NCBI RefSeq assembly: GCF_009469615.1
Contig: NZ_SSXX01000004.1
Location: 248,001 to 312,000 of the forward strand
Direction of reading: 5' to 3'
DNA: 64,000 nucleotides
Origin: Dechloromonas sp. H13
GTDB taxonomy: Bacteria; Pseudomonadota; Gammaproteobacteria; Burkholderiales; Rhodocyclaceae
Shown: piece after piece, positions 6,879 through 16,270 of the stretch
How positions within the stretch are numbered: position 1 is the stretch's first letter
How the letters are laid out: every line of letters starts with the position of its first letter
Notes under the pieces: generated by a model
The model's input: the letters and a program-made list of their open reading frames with translations, nothing else
Database searches by the model: none
Told to the model about the DNA's origin: nothing
Program-made: the position numbers and the translations under genes

Positions 6879-9800
6879 TCTGGTGCTTCGCCAGTTCCAG
6901 AATCTGGTCGGCCAAGCCGTCATCATTGAGCAAGGCACGAATAGCGATCCGCACCTTCTTGGTTTTCATGGTGTTCGACTTCCAGCCATCTTGCCGATGG
7001 CCAGTAATTGCCGCATCCGCCGCCAGCGCCAGCCCCTCGTCCTTGCCCAGATTGTTGTAGAGCGCCCGCTGTGCCGCCGTCTTGACGCTGGTCGGATAAC
7101 CGCCCGGCCCGCCCCCCGGCATCGTCGCCTCCTTGGTCAGTTGGGCGATCTTCTCCAGATATTCCTTGTAGCTCACCACACCCTTGCGCCGTAGTTCGAT
7201 CAGGGCATCCAGCAGCTTCGACATCTTGTCGTAGTAGGCCGGATCGACGGGCGACTCGTTGATGATCAGCTTGCGGACGTTGTTCTCGATGGTTTCGGCC
7301 ACCGCCTCGTCGGTCTTCATCACCCCCTTGGCCTTTTCCGCCGCTGCATCGGGGCCGCGTTCGACGATCAACTGGATTAGGCTCAAGTCGTCGAAGGCCG
7401 AAATCTTCTCGCTCTCCTCGGCCCGGATATAGGTGTCGATCAGGTGGCGCATGGCCGGCTCATAGGCCTTGAGGTCGATATAGTCGCCACTGGCAAGCCG
7501 CACCTCGTCGCGCACCTTGCTGTAGTGATCGACCTCGCCCTTGATCGTCCCGATCTGTTCGAGGGTGTAACCCGCTTCAGCCAGTTCGCTGGCAATGCTG
7601 GCGTAGGCACGAAGCAGCGCCGCGACGAACTTGTACAGCTTCAAGCGCTTCGGTTCGTTGTCCTTGAGCTGATCGGCATTGCCCGATTCCTTGGCGCAGA
7701 AATAGTGCAGGTAAGCCGCCGAATCTCTCGGAGCTTCGACCGGCTCGCATAGCGCCCTGACTGCTTCCCGGGCCTCTTCCAGATCCTCCCGCGCCTTCTC
7801 CAGCCGGTTCTCCAGCAACCCCTTTACGTCGTCCTTGTCGTAGCCGTCCAGTGCGCCACTGGTGTAATCGCTGACCGCGCCTTCCAGACTCTGGAACAAG
7901 TCCTTGTAGTCGATGATGTAGCCGTAGTCCTTGCTTTCGCCATCCAGCCGATTGACCCGGCAGATGGCTTGGAACAAGCCGTGGTCGCGCATCTGCTTGT
8001 CGATGTAGAGGTAGGTGGCCGAGGGCGCATCGAATCCCGTTAGCAGCTTGTCCACCACGATCAGTAGCTTCATCTGCCCCGGCTCGTCGATGAATTTCTT
8101 CTTCACCGCTTGCTCGAATTTCTCGACCTTGCCGATGGCCTTGTCTGCCGGCTCATCGAACCAGTCGGCCAGCATCTGGGCGTAAATCCCGTACTTGAGC
8201 AGGTTGTCCGTATCGCCCGCGCCCGTCGTCTCGCCCTTGGTGTCGGCAATACTGGGTGCATAGCTGGTGACAATGGCGCACTTGCCTTTGAGTACCGTCT
8301 TGGCGAACAACTCATAGAACTTGCACGCCTCGTAGATGCTGCCGGCGACCAGCATGGCGTTGCCGTGGCCGTCCATCAGGCGCGGCTTGGTCGCCATGTC
8401 CATGAGTATGTCGGCAACGATTTTCGACAGCCTGTCCTGACTGGACAGCACCGTCTGCATGGTTCCCCATTTCTGCTTGAGTTGCGCCTTGGCGACGTCG
8501 TTCAGCCCCTTGGTGTTGGCTTCAAACCACTCGTCGATCTTCTTCTGCGAGGTGATGGACTGATCGATGTCCCGCGCCTCGTAGCGCAAGTCCAGCACCA
8601 CCCCTTCGCGCACGGCTTGGTCGAACTTGTAGGTGTGGATATAGCTACCGAAGACCTCGATGCTCTTCTGCTTGTCCGCCTTCAGCAGGGGGGTGCCGGT
8701 AAAGCCGATGAACAGGGCATTGGGCAGCAGCGCCTTCATCGCCTTGTGCAGGTCGCCGCTCTGGGTGCGGTGGCACTCATCGACGAACACATGAATGTCG
8801 CCCTTGGCCTTGAAGTCGGGTGGCAGCTTCTGGATGGCGGCGATGAATTCCTTGGTGCCTTCATCGTTCCTGTCGTCGCCTTTGCCGCCGAATTTATGCA
8901 CCAGCGAACAGAGCAGCGATTCCTCGGTGCCGTTCAGTTTTTCGATGAGGTCGGTGCCGCTCTTGGTGCGGTAGATCTGCTCATGGACGCCCTTGAAGAC
9001 TTTCTCGATCTGCTCGTCCAGTTCGGTGCGGTCGGTGATGATCAGCACCCGCGAACCTTCGCGGTTCTCGCGTATCCACTTGGCCAGCCAGACCATGGTC
9101 AGCGACTTGCCGCTGCCTTGGGTGTGCCAGATGATGCCGCCCTCGCGGCGACGGATGAAGTCCTGCGCGGCCTTCACTCCGAAAAACTGGTTCTGGCGGC
9201 AGAGCTTCTTGGTACCGGCATCGAAGACGACGAAGTCGTGGATCAGTTCCAGCAGTCGCGCCTTGCCGCAGACCTGTAGCAGGTGGCGATCCAGCAGGTT
9301 CGCCTCGCCGGCATAGGGGCCAGCGTCCTCGACCCAGCGCAGGTAATACTTCTCTGGCGTCTCGATGGTGCCGTAGCGCAGCCCCTCGGTGTCGTTCCCC
9401 GCCATCACCCACTGCATAGTCGAGAAGAAAGGCTGGATGAATTCCTTCTTCTGGTTGTCCAGATTCTGGCGGATGCCCTCGGCTACCGATACAGTGGAGC
9501 GTTTCAGCTCCAGTACACCGAGCGCGATCCCGTTGATGTAGATCACCACATCCGGGCGCTTGGTGCTGGCCTTGGCGGCATTCGCCAAGTCAGCGCCCTT
9601 CACCGTCACTTCCTCGGCAATGGCGAAGTGGTTGTTCTCCGGGTGCTGCCAGTCGATCAGCCAGACCGTTTCACGGTTCTCGCCGGCACCCGGTTGTACC
9701 TTCACCCCATAGCGCAGCAGGTTGTAAACCTCCTTGTTGCGGTCGTAGAGGCTCTTGCTGGTGTCCGTCGCCACCTTGTTCAGTTCGTGCAGCGCCCGGT

Positions 9801-9975
9801 TAATGAGCATGTCGCTGACGCCCTGCTTGGCCAGCCAGCCACGCAATAACGCTTCCTCGATGTTGCGGTTGTCGAGGTCGGTCTTGTCGCCGAGGTAGTC
9901 GTAACACAGGCGATCTCGGAACAGCGCGACGACGCGGGCTTGGGTTTTCTTTTCGATCTGGCCGACGGTTGTCAT
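6868..9975 (-). CDS. hsdR: type I restriction endonuclease subunit R
   Basis: 1035 aa. The N-terminal PD-(D/E)XK nuclease is seen as RPDVVIYINGI...LELKRS (D142, E156, K158). The superfamily-2 motor follows, with Walker A GSGKS at 287-291, the DECH box at 399-402, FIGFTGTP and the VI-type motif ICRVNR. It is the translocase/nuclease of a type I system and acts in complex with HsdM and HsdS. The gene starts 1 nt after the stop of the NucS-like gene. It looks intact. Normally hsdR directly neighbours hsdS or hsdM; here three other genes intervene. Confidence 0.96.
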   Translation of the reverse strand: MTTVGQIEKKTQARVVALFRDRLCYDYLGDKTDLDNRNIEEALLRGWLAKQGVSDMLINRALHELNKVATDTSKSLYDRNKEVYNLLRYGVKVQPGAGENRETVWLIDWQHPENNHFAIAEEVTVKGADLANAAKASTKRPDVVIYINGIALGVLELKRSTVSVAEGIRQNLDNQKKEFIQPFFSTMQWVMAGNDTEGLRYGTIETPEKYYLRWVEDAGPYAGEANLLDRHLLQVCGKARLLELIHDFVVFDAGTKKLCRQNQFFGVKAAQDFIRRREGGIIWHTQGSGKSLTMVWLAKWIRENREGSRVLIITDRTELDEQIEKVFKGVHEQIYRTKSGTDLIEKLNGTEESLLCSLVHKFGGKGDDRNDEGTKEFIAAIQKLPPDFKAKGDIHVFVDECHRTQSGDLHKAMKALLPNALFIGFTGTPLLKADKQKSIEVFGSYIHTYKFDQAVREGVVLDLRYEARDIDQSITSQKKIDEWFEANTKGLNDVAKAQLKQKWGTMQTVLSSQDRLSKIVADILMDMATKPRLMDGHGNAMLVAGSIYEACKFYELFAKTVLKGKCAIVTSYAPSIADTKGETTGAGDTDNLLKYGIYAQMLADWFDEPADKAIGKVEKFEQAVKKKFIDEPGQMKLLIVVDKLLTGFDAPSATYLYIDKQMRDHGLFQAICRVNRLDGESKDYGYIIDYKDLFQSLEGAVSDYTSGALDGYDKDDVKGLLENRLEKAREDLEEAREAVRALCEPVEAPRDSAAYLHYFCAKESGNADQLKDNEPKRLKLYKFVAALLRAYASIASELAEAGYTLEQIGTIKGEVDHYSKVRDEVRLASGDYIDLKAYEPAMRHLIDTYIRAEESEKISAFDDLSLIQLIVERGPDAAAEKAKGVMKTDEAVAETIENNVRKLIINESPVDPAYYDKMSKLLDALIELRRKGVVSYKEYLEKIAQLTKEATMPGGGPGGYPTSVKTAAQRALYNNLGKDEGLALAADAAITGHRQDGWKSNTMKTKKVRIAIRALLNDDGLADQILELAKHQNDY

Positions 9976-9976
9976 G

Positions 9977-10903
9977 TCACGCCTTGATCAGCTTGAAACT
10001 GATTTGGTAGCGGAAGAAGTCGATATTGGGCGCGACCGCCAACGCCCGCCGAATCCGCTGATCATCTTCGAGCGCAATGATCACTCCGCGAACCTTCTGG
10101 TTCGGCTCGGCCAGCTCCAGCGCGGCAAAGCCCATATAGCGCAGCGTCTGGCCCACGACCACGTCGCTCGCCCGGCCTTTCTTAAGCTCGACGACTAGCA
10201 GTTCCGACTTGTCCTTCTTGATCGCGAGGATGTCCATCGGGCCGGTGTCGGTCAGGTACTGCTGCCCCACCTTTGCACCGTCTTCCTCGTAGATGTCGTA
10301 ATTCTTGCCGAGGTCGGTGTGCGCCCAATTCTGGACAAGAAAGTCTTCGAGGTGTTTTTCCAAGGCGAAGGCCGAAGCGTCCTCAACCGTCTCGTCGGTA
10401 GATATCAGCTTGGGAGCCACCTTCCCACCGATAAACGCCTCCAGTTCTTCGCGATAGCCTGAAACGTTGGCTACCGTGCCAATCGACCCGGTCGACCGTT
10501 TCAGGGCGTCGCTCAAGCTCGCCCGTTCGATTGATACCTCAAACCAGTGAACCGCCCGTCGCAGCGGCAAGTCTTCGCCCGGCAGGTAATCATAATCACC
10601 GATGATCTCGCCGACTCGGTAAGTGCCTTTGCCATCCGGGCACAAAACAATATCGCCTTTCAGAATGCCCTTACAGACTGTCCATGCGACGCCACAGGCC
10701 AAGCCCGCTGCAATCCTCGACTTGTCGGGATAGAGCTTGAGGTACTCCGGCACCATCTTGGCATTGAAATGCCGCCAGTCATCGGTCAGGTACGGCCCGA
10801 TGTCCCGCTGAAGGTCATCGTCGATGCCGATGTAACCGTTGGCGAAACAGGTCGCAGCATGGACACTTTGCTTGCCCAGCATCACGCGGTAGTAGCTCTT
10901 CAT
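9977..10903 (-). CDS. NucS-like PD-(D/E)XK nuclease protein
   Basis: 308 aa in two parts. Residues 80-130 (GDIVLCPDGKGTYRVGEIIG) look like a PUA/EVE-like beta-barrel that could read modified bases. The C-terminal part has the nuclease core of the NucS/DUF91 type: E182/E186 in LEKHLEDFL, D224 in GPMDILAI, and E239-x-K241 in VVELKKG. A protein joining a base-reading domain to a nuclease would fit a modification-dependent endonuclease, but that is inference. The ATG overlaps the DUF429-like stop (ATGA) and the stop is 1 nt from the hsdR start, so it is locked into the operon. Confidence 0.75.
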   Translation of the reverse strand: MKSYYRVMLGKQSVHAATCFANGYIGIDDDLQRDIGPYLTDDWRHFNAKMVPEYLKLYPDKSRIAAGLACGVAWTVCKGILKGDIVLCPDGKGTYRVGEIIGDYDYLPGEDLPLRRAVHWFEVSIERASLSDALKRSTGSIGTVANVSGYREELEAFIGGKVAPKLISTDETVEDASAFALEKHLEDFLVQNWAHTDLGKNYDIYEEDGAKVGQQYLTDTGPMDILAIKKDKSELLVVELKKGRASDVVVGQTLRYMGFAALELAEPNQKVRGVIIALEDDQRIRRALAVAPNIDFFRYQISFKLIKA

Positions 10904-11661
10904 GGTCTTGATTCCTTGACTCCAAGGTTACGCGGCAAACCATCCTGCGGCACCCAAATCCACCCTTCAGAGGCTGGCACTGACGCCTCCGGCGAGATGA
11001 GCTTATCGGGATGCTTATCGAACAGGTAGCCCACCAAGGCACAGGTCAGCGCATCGTCGAGGTCGTCGTGGGCAAGCTTACCGAACGGCTGCTGCAAGCT
11101 TTGAATCGTTGCGGAGGCCCTGCAGGCCGACGGATAGGCTTCGATGGCGCTGAGCCACGTACCATCCAACCATACCCCGCAGCGCAGAGTTTGCGGCGCG
11201 AATTTGGCGAGGACGTGCATCCCCTTGGTGGCCTGACTACCGATCATGTCCTTGATGGCCGACAGGGGTTTCAGGCCATTCTCAAACAGAAACCGTTCGG
11301 TTTGCCGAAACAGGTAGGGGTTCGTGGCTGAATTGCCTACCGCGCCCGCGTGAATTCGCTGCGTCACCAGACGGGTGAATTCCTCAGAAAATCCCAGTGG
11401 GGTATCGATTGCCAGCGTGATCTGAGGGCAGCAAGCTAAGGGCTGTGCCTTGCAGAGGGCGAACAGTTTGCTGATCCATTCGGCACTATCGGTGGCTTCG
11501 TTGATGGCAGCGCGCAAATTGCCCCGCCACGGCTTGCCGACGATATTCCGGTTGGCGTCGAGAATCACCAGCGCGTCACGGCTCTTGCCGTTCTTGTCGC
11601 AATTCCAGCCGCCGACATCCCAGCCGACGTAGTACAAGGATGACTGCGCCCGTGAGTTCAT
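10900..11661 (-). CDS. DUF429-like RNase H-fold protein
   Basis: 253 aa. YYVGWDVGGWN (D15) near the start, LAIDTPLGF (D86) in the middle and HDDLDDALTCALV (D199-D203) near the end give an acidic-residue pattern like the DUF429/RNase H-like fold; YPSACRA at 176-182 resembles the family's EAYP segment. Members are predicted nucleases without an assigned role. The ATG at 11659-11661 overlaps the upstream stop (ATGA); a longer frame to 11694 is less likely. It sits in the middle of the type I RM operon. Family call is moderate, function unknown. Confidence 0.65.
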   Translation of the reverse strand: MNSRAQSSLYYVGWDVGGWNCDKNGKSRDALVILDANRNIVGKPWRGNLRAAINEATDSAEWISKLFALCKAQPLACCPQITLAIDTPLGFSEEFTRLVTQRIHAGAVGNSATNPYLFRQTERFLFENGLKPLSAIKDMIGSQATKGMHVLAKFAPQTLRCGVWLDGTWLSAIEAYPSACRASATIQSLQQPFGKLAHDDLDDALTCALVGYLFDKHPDKLISPEASVPASEGWIWVPQDGLPRNLGVKESRP

Positions 11662-12707
11662 AGCATGTAGAGCGTGCGATACCAATGCGCCCACTGGTTG
11701 AGCGCATCGTCCTGCTGTCCCTCGGCAGCGCGAACCAAATCTTCCGAGGTAAAGACGGAGAACTTCGGATTGTGGCCCACCAATTCCTTGAAGGCGTCCA
11801 GCGAATCGTCCAGATGGCTATTGCCGGGGTGCCTGACCACTGAAAACGACGCGTGTTGATACGGCTGCTGTTCGTCCTGCTCCATCGCCAAGGCAAGCAG
11901 TTGATTGCGCCAGAGTTGGTTCATTCCGCCTTGGAACGGGCAATGCGGGTACCTTCCGTGGTTGACGAAAAACTCGGCGTTTCTCTCAGTGATGTTCCAG
12001 TAATTGCGCTCGCGGACAGCGCGGTGAAAGCAGGCGTTCTTGTCCTTCAGTATTTCCGAGACGCTCCGTGTGCAGTCGCAGGAGGGGTGGTTCTTCCGAT
12101 CCTTGCTCTTGTAGCCCCCGCACGGAGTGAACTCGCTCTCGGTCAGCTTGTGCTCGATCAGCCAGAGGCAAAGTTCGCCCGAGAAATTGCGGTAGGCAAT
12201 CGCAACATCGGAATCCGTTCCTCCGAGGGCGGACTTGTCACCCAGTAGCCCCCTGTCGGAATCGTCGCCCCCGAAGTTTCCACCCCAGTACTCAATGCAA
12301 TAGCCATGGTCTAGCTGGTCGGTCGCCAGCGAGGCGAAGTCTGGCTTGAGTGATGCGAGGACTTTGCTCCCCAGCGGATGGTGCAACAATGGCAGGAAGA
12401 GATTCACGTTGGCGGCCTGTGAGCTGGCCATGTGGTTGAAGTGGGTGTGAAACCTGAAGGGGTTCTTCCTCCAGTGTTGCCGAAGCGCTTCAACCACGGG
12501 TGGATAGATGACGCGAAGCTCGTCGGCCTTATCACTCGGAAGGATGGCGTCGTAGGGGATTAGGTGCTCTTTGTATTCGTAATTGCCGGGTTTGTCCGTG
12601 ATGTGCGCCCATTTCCAATCAATCAGGTGAACATACATCTGAAGCTGGAATTCATTTAGCCCAGTGGGCAGGCGGTAGTCTCGCCCGTTGATGCTCTCGA
12701 CTTTCAT
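11658..12707 (-). CDS. PD-(D/E)XK restriction endonuclease-like protein (PGN_0703-like)
   Basis: 349 aa. The core GGTDSDVAIAYRN (D165/D167) followed by LWLIEHKLTES (E185, K187) is a clear PD-(D/E)XK signature, and cysteines at 196, 210 and 212 may bind a metal. The overall layout recalls the PGN_0703 family of putative restriction endonucleases. The start ATG at 12705-12707 overlaps the hsdS TGA (ATGA) and the end overlaps the next gene in the same way. An extension to 12860 would lie inside hsdS and is rejected. Nuclease fold is well supported, target unknown. Confidence 0.75.
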   Translation of the reverse strand: MKVESINGRDYRLPTGLNEFQLQMYVHLIDWKWAHITDKPGNYEYKEHLIPYDAILPSDKADELRVIYPPVVEALRQHWRKNPFRFHTHFNHMASSQAANVNLFLPLLHHPLGSKVLASLKPDFASLATDQLDHGYCIEYWGGNFGGDDSDRGLLGDKSALGGTDSDVAIAYRNFSGELCLWLIEHKLTESEFTPCGGYKSKDRKNHPSCDCTRSVSEILKDKNACFHRAVRERNYWNITERNAEFFVNHGRYPHCPFQGGMNQLWRNQLLALAMEQDEQQPYQHASFSVVRHPGNSHLDDSLDAFKELVGHNPKFSVFTSEDLVRAAEGQQDDALNQWAHWYRTLYML

Positions 12708-13825
12708 ACCAGCCGAATCCTTCCCGTCAGCAGTTCCTGCATCATGCCCTGCTTGAGGGCGCGGGTCTTGTCGCGGTGGGCTTCGAGGGCGGCGAGTTCG
12801 GCGTCCATGTCGGAGAGGACGGTTGCGATGGCCGTTTGTTCCGAAAGCTCGGCAGGGCACCGGACTTCCATCTGGTAGAAGAATTTCTTGTCGAGATGCT
12901 TTATTCCAGACCCAGTGAAACAGTTGTCATTGACTGCTCGCTCAACAGACTTGAGAAAGAAATAGAGAAACCGCGTGACACACCTCGTTTCGAAAACAAA
13001 GCAGTCAGACATGGCTGCGAAGCGGCCGTCGAAGTAATTGAAATACGCCTCTCCTCCCGTGTTTGCTATGATCGCCTCGGTGTCAAAGTCAGCATCATCC
13101 AAGAATCTTTGAACAGGCTTTGTGGTGTTCGTAAAGAATGGAAAAGTGCCTTCTGTTCTGCCCGATGATGACAGGCGGGTGGTTTTCTTGAGCCGGACGA
13201 TAAGTTCCTCCAACAACTTCACCTTCCACTCCCCGCTAAACCCCGGCAGGCGGGTGTGCCCAGTGAGAAGTTGTTGCATGGCGGCCTCTTTGAGATCGCG
13301 CTTCTTGGCGATGAACTGGTCGAGCTTGGCGAGGAGAGCATCCACATCCGACAGCGCGGTGGCAATGGCGCGTTGTTCATCAATCTCTGGCCACGCAATC
13401 CTTACCGCTGCCAAAATTGTCTGTGTAACCAGCGGAAGGTCATTCTTGTTCTTGACCTCGTTTAGCTTGGCCGCCTTGAGCGCGTAAGCGAGGAACGGGG
13501 CGCAAAAGAGTTGATAGGTATCCTTCGGGTAAAGCGCGTTGTCGGTGATCCACGCAGGCCCATCGGTTAGATAGACCTCTCCACATCTTTGCCCAACACG
13601 CCCCACCACTACACAGGCGGCATTAATATTTGGGGTCATCGTATAGCCAGCTATTCCATTTCCGCCATATACCGGCACGGATATGTCTGATGACTTCGTA
13701 CGGAGTGCCGCTACGCTGATTCCTTTTCCGGATGTAAATCGAGCTAGCTCGCCTACTGAGACCACCGTCCAGTCCGACGGTATCACGCCCACGTCGGTCT
13801 GCTTGTATCCCGGCCTCACTGCCAT
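12704..13825 (-). CDS. hsdS: type I restriction-modification specificity subunit
   Basis: 373 aa with two target-recognition domains, each followed by the conserved helix. First half: EIDEQRAIATALSDVDALL and QQLLTGHTRLPGF (about 146-200). Second half: ELSEQTAIATVLSDMDAEL and QELLTGRIRLV at the C-terminus. The internal repeat is what makes HsdS bind a bipartite target. The gene overlaps hsdM by 10 nt. The TRD sequences are specific to this locus; the recognition sequence cannot be read from the protein. Confidence 0.94.
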   Translation of the reverse strand: MAVRPGYKQTDVGVIPSDWTVVSVGELARFTSGKGISVAALRTKSSDISVPVYGGNGIAGYTMTPNINAACVVVGRVGQRCGEVYLTDGPAWITDNALYPKDTYQLFCAPFLAYALKAAKLNEVKNKNDLPLVTQTILAAVRIAWPEIDEQRAIATALSDVDALLAKLDQFIAKKRDLKEAAMQQLLTGHTRLPGFSGEWKVKLLEELIVRLKKTTRLSSSGRTEGTFPFFTNTTKPVQRFLDDADFDTEAIIANTGGEAYFNYFDGRFAAMSDCFVFETRCVTRFLYFFLKSVERAVNDNCFTGSGIKHLDKKFFYQMEVRCPAELSEQTAIATVLSDMDAELAALEAHRDKTRALKQGMMQELLTGRIRLV

Positions 13826-16215
13826 ACGAACCCCATCTTCTTCAGGTGTTCATCGACACGGGTGGCGAGGGTCTCCACTTCTTCGGCCAAGCGCGGCAGC
13901 GGCGTTGCGTAGCGTTCGGTCAGTTGCCGGATGCGCCCGGTGAGGGATTGGCTGACGCGATCAAGTTCGCCCTGCACGCTGGCGGCGAGTGCGGCTAACC
14001 ATTTGTCATCCACCGCCAGCGTTTTGATCTCGGTCTCGGTGAGCTTGGCGTATTGGGCGGCCACCTTGGCATCGAGCGCCTTCTGCGCATCCTTCACGGC
14101 CTTGCTGGCAGCGGCTTCCTGTTCGATCAGGTCGGCGTAGGCGTTGAGCAGCTTGCGCTCGTCGGCGGCGTCCTTGTCATGCTTGATCTCGGCCAGCCGC
14201 GCCTTGACGGTGGCCTTCGTGAGCTTGCCCTTGTCGTTCTTCGCTTCGGCCAGCAGCCCATCCTCGCCGCCATGCTCTTCGTCCATCTCCTCCATCTGGC
14301 GGCTGATAGCGTCGCGCTCGGCTTCGCGTTGCTCGATGGCAGCCTGCTCGGCGGAGAAATAGCGTGCAACGACCAGCGCGGGCGGGATCAAATCCACGTT
14401 GTTTTTGCCGTCGACCACAGCCTTCCAGCCGTCGCTGGCGATCATCCACGCATCGTCCTGCATGGTCTCGGCCCAGTAGTCCATCAGGTGCTGGTAGACG
14501 CCGTAGGGGTCGATCAGCGAGGCGATGGCCTCCCCGCTGCGGAAGGTGTCCAGCAGGTTTTCCGCCAGCGTCTCAATCAGCAGCTTGGGGCGGTCGCCCT
14601 GTTTGATTCCGGAGAGCAGCGGGGTATTGGTTGCTTTCCAGTAGGCATACAGCGCACTGACTTGTTGGTTGAAGGCGGTGAATTCAGGATGGGCGAAGAT
14701 CGTCGCCTTGATCTGGCTGGCTTCGACCTTGGGCTGGCTGTAGCCGGGGCGATCCGCATCGGCAAAGAGTTCGCCGCGCACGCCGGGAAAAATCTGCCAG
14801 TAAGCGGCAAGACTATCGATGTCGGCATTGGGGATGCCGCCCTTGAGATGGGCCTCGATGTCCTGCACGTCTTCCGGTTCGGTACTGTCGATATAGCGCG
14901 GCAGATTGAGGTTGAAGTCGTTGGCCTCGATCTCGGCCAGCGGCACCATGCGCGAATACTTGGGGATGTCCAACTGGCGGTTGAAGGTATCGACAATCTT
15001 GTGGATGTCCTGCGCCCGCAGCCGGTTCTTGTTGCCATCCTTGATGAAGCCCTTGCTGGCATCGACCATGAAGATGCCCTTGCGCCCGGCCGCCCCTTCC
15101 TTGTCCAGTACCAGAATGCAGGCGGGGATGCCGGTGCCGTAGAACAGGTTGGCCGGCAGGCCGATGATGCCCTTGATGAACCCACGCCGGACGAGGTTCT
15201 TGCGGATCACCGCCTCGGCACCACCCCGGAACAGCACGCCGTGCGGGTGAATCACCGCACCCTTGCCGGTACTCTTGAGCGAGGCGAGGATGTGCAGCAG
15301 GAAGGCGTAGTCGCCATTCTTGGCCGGGGGCAGGCCGTAGTCGAAGCGCCCGAAGAGGTCGTTGGCCGGATCGAGGCCGCTCATCCATGCCTTGACCGAG
15401 AAGGGAAAATTGGCGACCACGAAGTCGAAGGTCTTGAGACCGCCGTCGGCATTCTTGAAATGCGGGTGCGAGAGGACGTTGTCCTGCCAGATTTCCGCCG
15501 TCGGGCAGTCGTGCAGCACCATGTTCATGCGCGCCAGCGCCGAGGTGGCGTTGTCCATCTCCTGCCCGTACAGCGCCAAGTCCAGCCCGGTGCGGCTCTT
15601 GGCCTCGTCGTGCGCCTTGAGCAGCAGGGAGCCGGAACCACAGGTGGGGTCGTAGATGCTCTGCCCGGCATGGTTGGCCTTGCCCAGATCGATGACCATG
15701 GACATGACACGAGAGACTTCCGCCGGGGTGTAGAACTGCCCCTTGCTCTTGCCGGACTCGGTGGCGAAGTGGCGCATCAGGTATTCGTAGGCGTCGCCGA
15801 GCAGGTCGTCGCCCTCGGCCCGGTTGCCACCGAAATTCAGCCCCTCGAAGATCGAGACCAGCTTGGTCAGGCGCTGCACCATGGCATCGGCCTTGCCGAG
15901 CTTTTCTTCGTCGTTGAAGTCGGCGACGTTGATCGCGCCCTTGAGGCTGTCGTTGGCGTCGGCCAACCTACCGATGATCTTGTTGATGCGGTCGCCGATC
16001 TCTTTGCTGCCCTTGGCCGCCACCATGTCGGCGAAGCCGCCGCCCGCCGGCACGTCGATCAGGGCATCGGGATCACCGGCGTATTTGTCGGAGACGTATT
16101 TGACGAACAGCAGGATGAGGACGTAATCCTTGTACTGGCTGGCATCCATGCCCCCGCGCAGCTCGTCGCAGGACTTCCAGAGGGAGGAATAAAGTTCGGA
16201 TTTCTTGAGGGCCAT
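13816..16215 (-). CDS. hsdM: type I restriction-modification DNA methyltransferase subunit
   Basis: 799 aa, long for HsdM. It has an HsdM_N helical domain (residues 10-120), SAM motif I YDPTCGSGSL (188-197), and motif IV as NFPF at 269-272 in place of the usual NPPF/Y. Residues after about 450 form an added, partly coiled-coil C-terminus rich in Glu/Lys/Ala. It adds N6-methyladenine at the HsdS target. First gene of the operon; ATG at 16213-16215, with nested inverted repeats just upstream. NFPF may be a subfamily trait or affect activity. Confidence 0.94.
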   Translation of the reverse strand: MALKKSELYSSLWKSCDELRGGMDASQYKDYVLILLFVKYVSDKYAGDPDALIDVPAGGGFADMVAAKGSKEIGDRINKIIGRLADANDSLKGAINVADFNDEEKLGKADAMVQRLTKLVSIFEGLNFGGNRAEGDDLLGDAYEYLMRHFATESGKSKGQFYTPAEVSRVMSMVIDLGKANHAGQSIYDPTCGSGSLLLKAHDEAKSRTGLDLALYGQEMDNATSALARMNMVLHDCPTAEIWQDNVLSHPHFKNADGGLKTFDFVVANFPFSVKAWMSGLDPANDLFGRFDYGLPPAKNGDYAFLLHILASLKSTGKGAVIHPHGVLFRGGAEAVIRKNLVRRGFIKGIIGLPANLFYGTGIPACILVLDKEGAAGRKGIFMVDASKGFIKDGNKNRLRAQDIHKIVDTFNRQLDIPKYSRMVPLAEIEANDFNLNLPRYIDSTEPEDVQDIEAHLKGGIPNADIDSLAAYWQIFPGVRGELFADADRPGYSQPKVEASQIKATIFAHPEFTAFNQQVSALYAYWKATNTPLLSGIKQGDRPKLLIETLAENLLDTFRSGEAIASLIDPYGVYQHLMDYWAETMQDDAWMIASDGWKAVVDGKNNVDLIPPALVVARYFSAEQAAIEQREAERDAISRQMEEMDEEHGGEDGLLAEAKNDKGKLTKATVKARLAEIKHDKDAADERKLLNAYADLIEQEAAASKAVKDAQKALDAKVAAQYAKLTETEIKTLAVDDKWLAALAASVQGELDRVSQSLTGRIRQLTERYATPLPRLAEEVETLATRVDEHLKKMGFVWQ

Positions 16216-16232
16216 GATCGGGCTTCTTGGAG

Positions 16233-16270
16233 TTGTAATGCCAAATGGCAGAAGCCTGTCACTTTACAAC
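16233..16270. promoter_or_regulatory. Nested inverted repeats upstream of hsdM (candidate operator)
   Basis: The outer arms GTTGTAA (16233-16239) and TTACAAC (16264-16270) enclose a perfect 12-bp palindrome TGCCAAATGGCA (16239-16250). They lie 18-55 bp before the hsdM start, where a repressor of the RM operon would bind. No regulator gene is adjacent; AlpA or an outside protein could be the ligand. Not a firm call. Confidence 0.4.
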
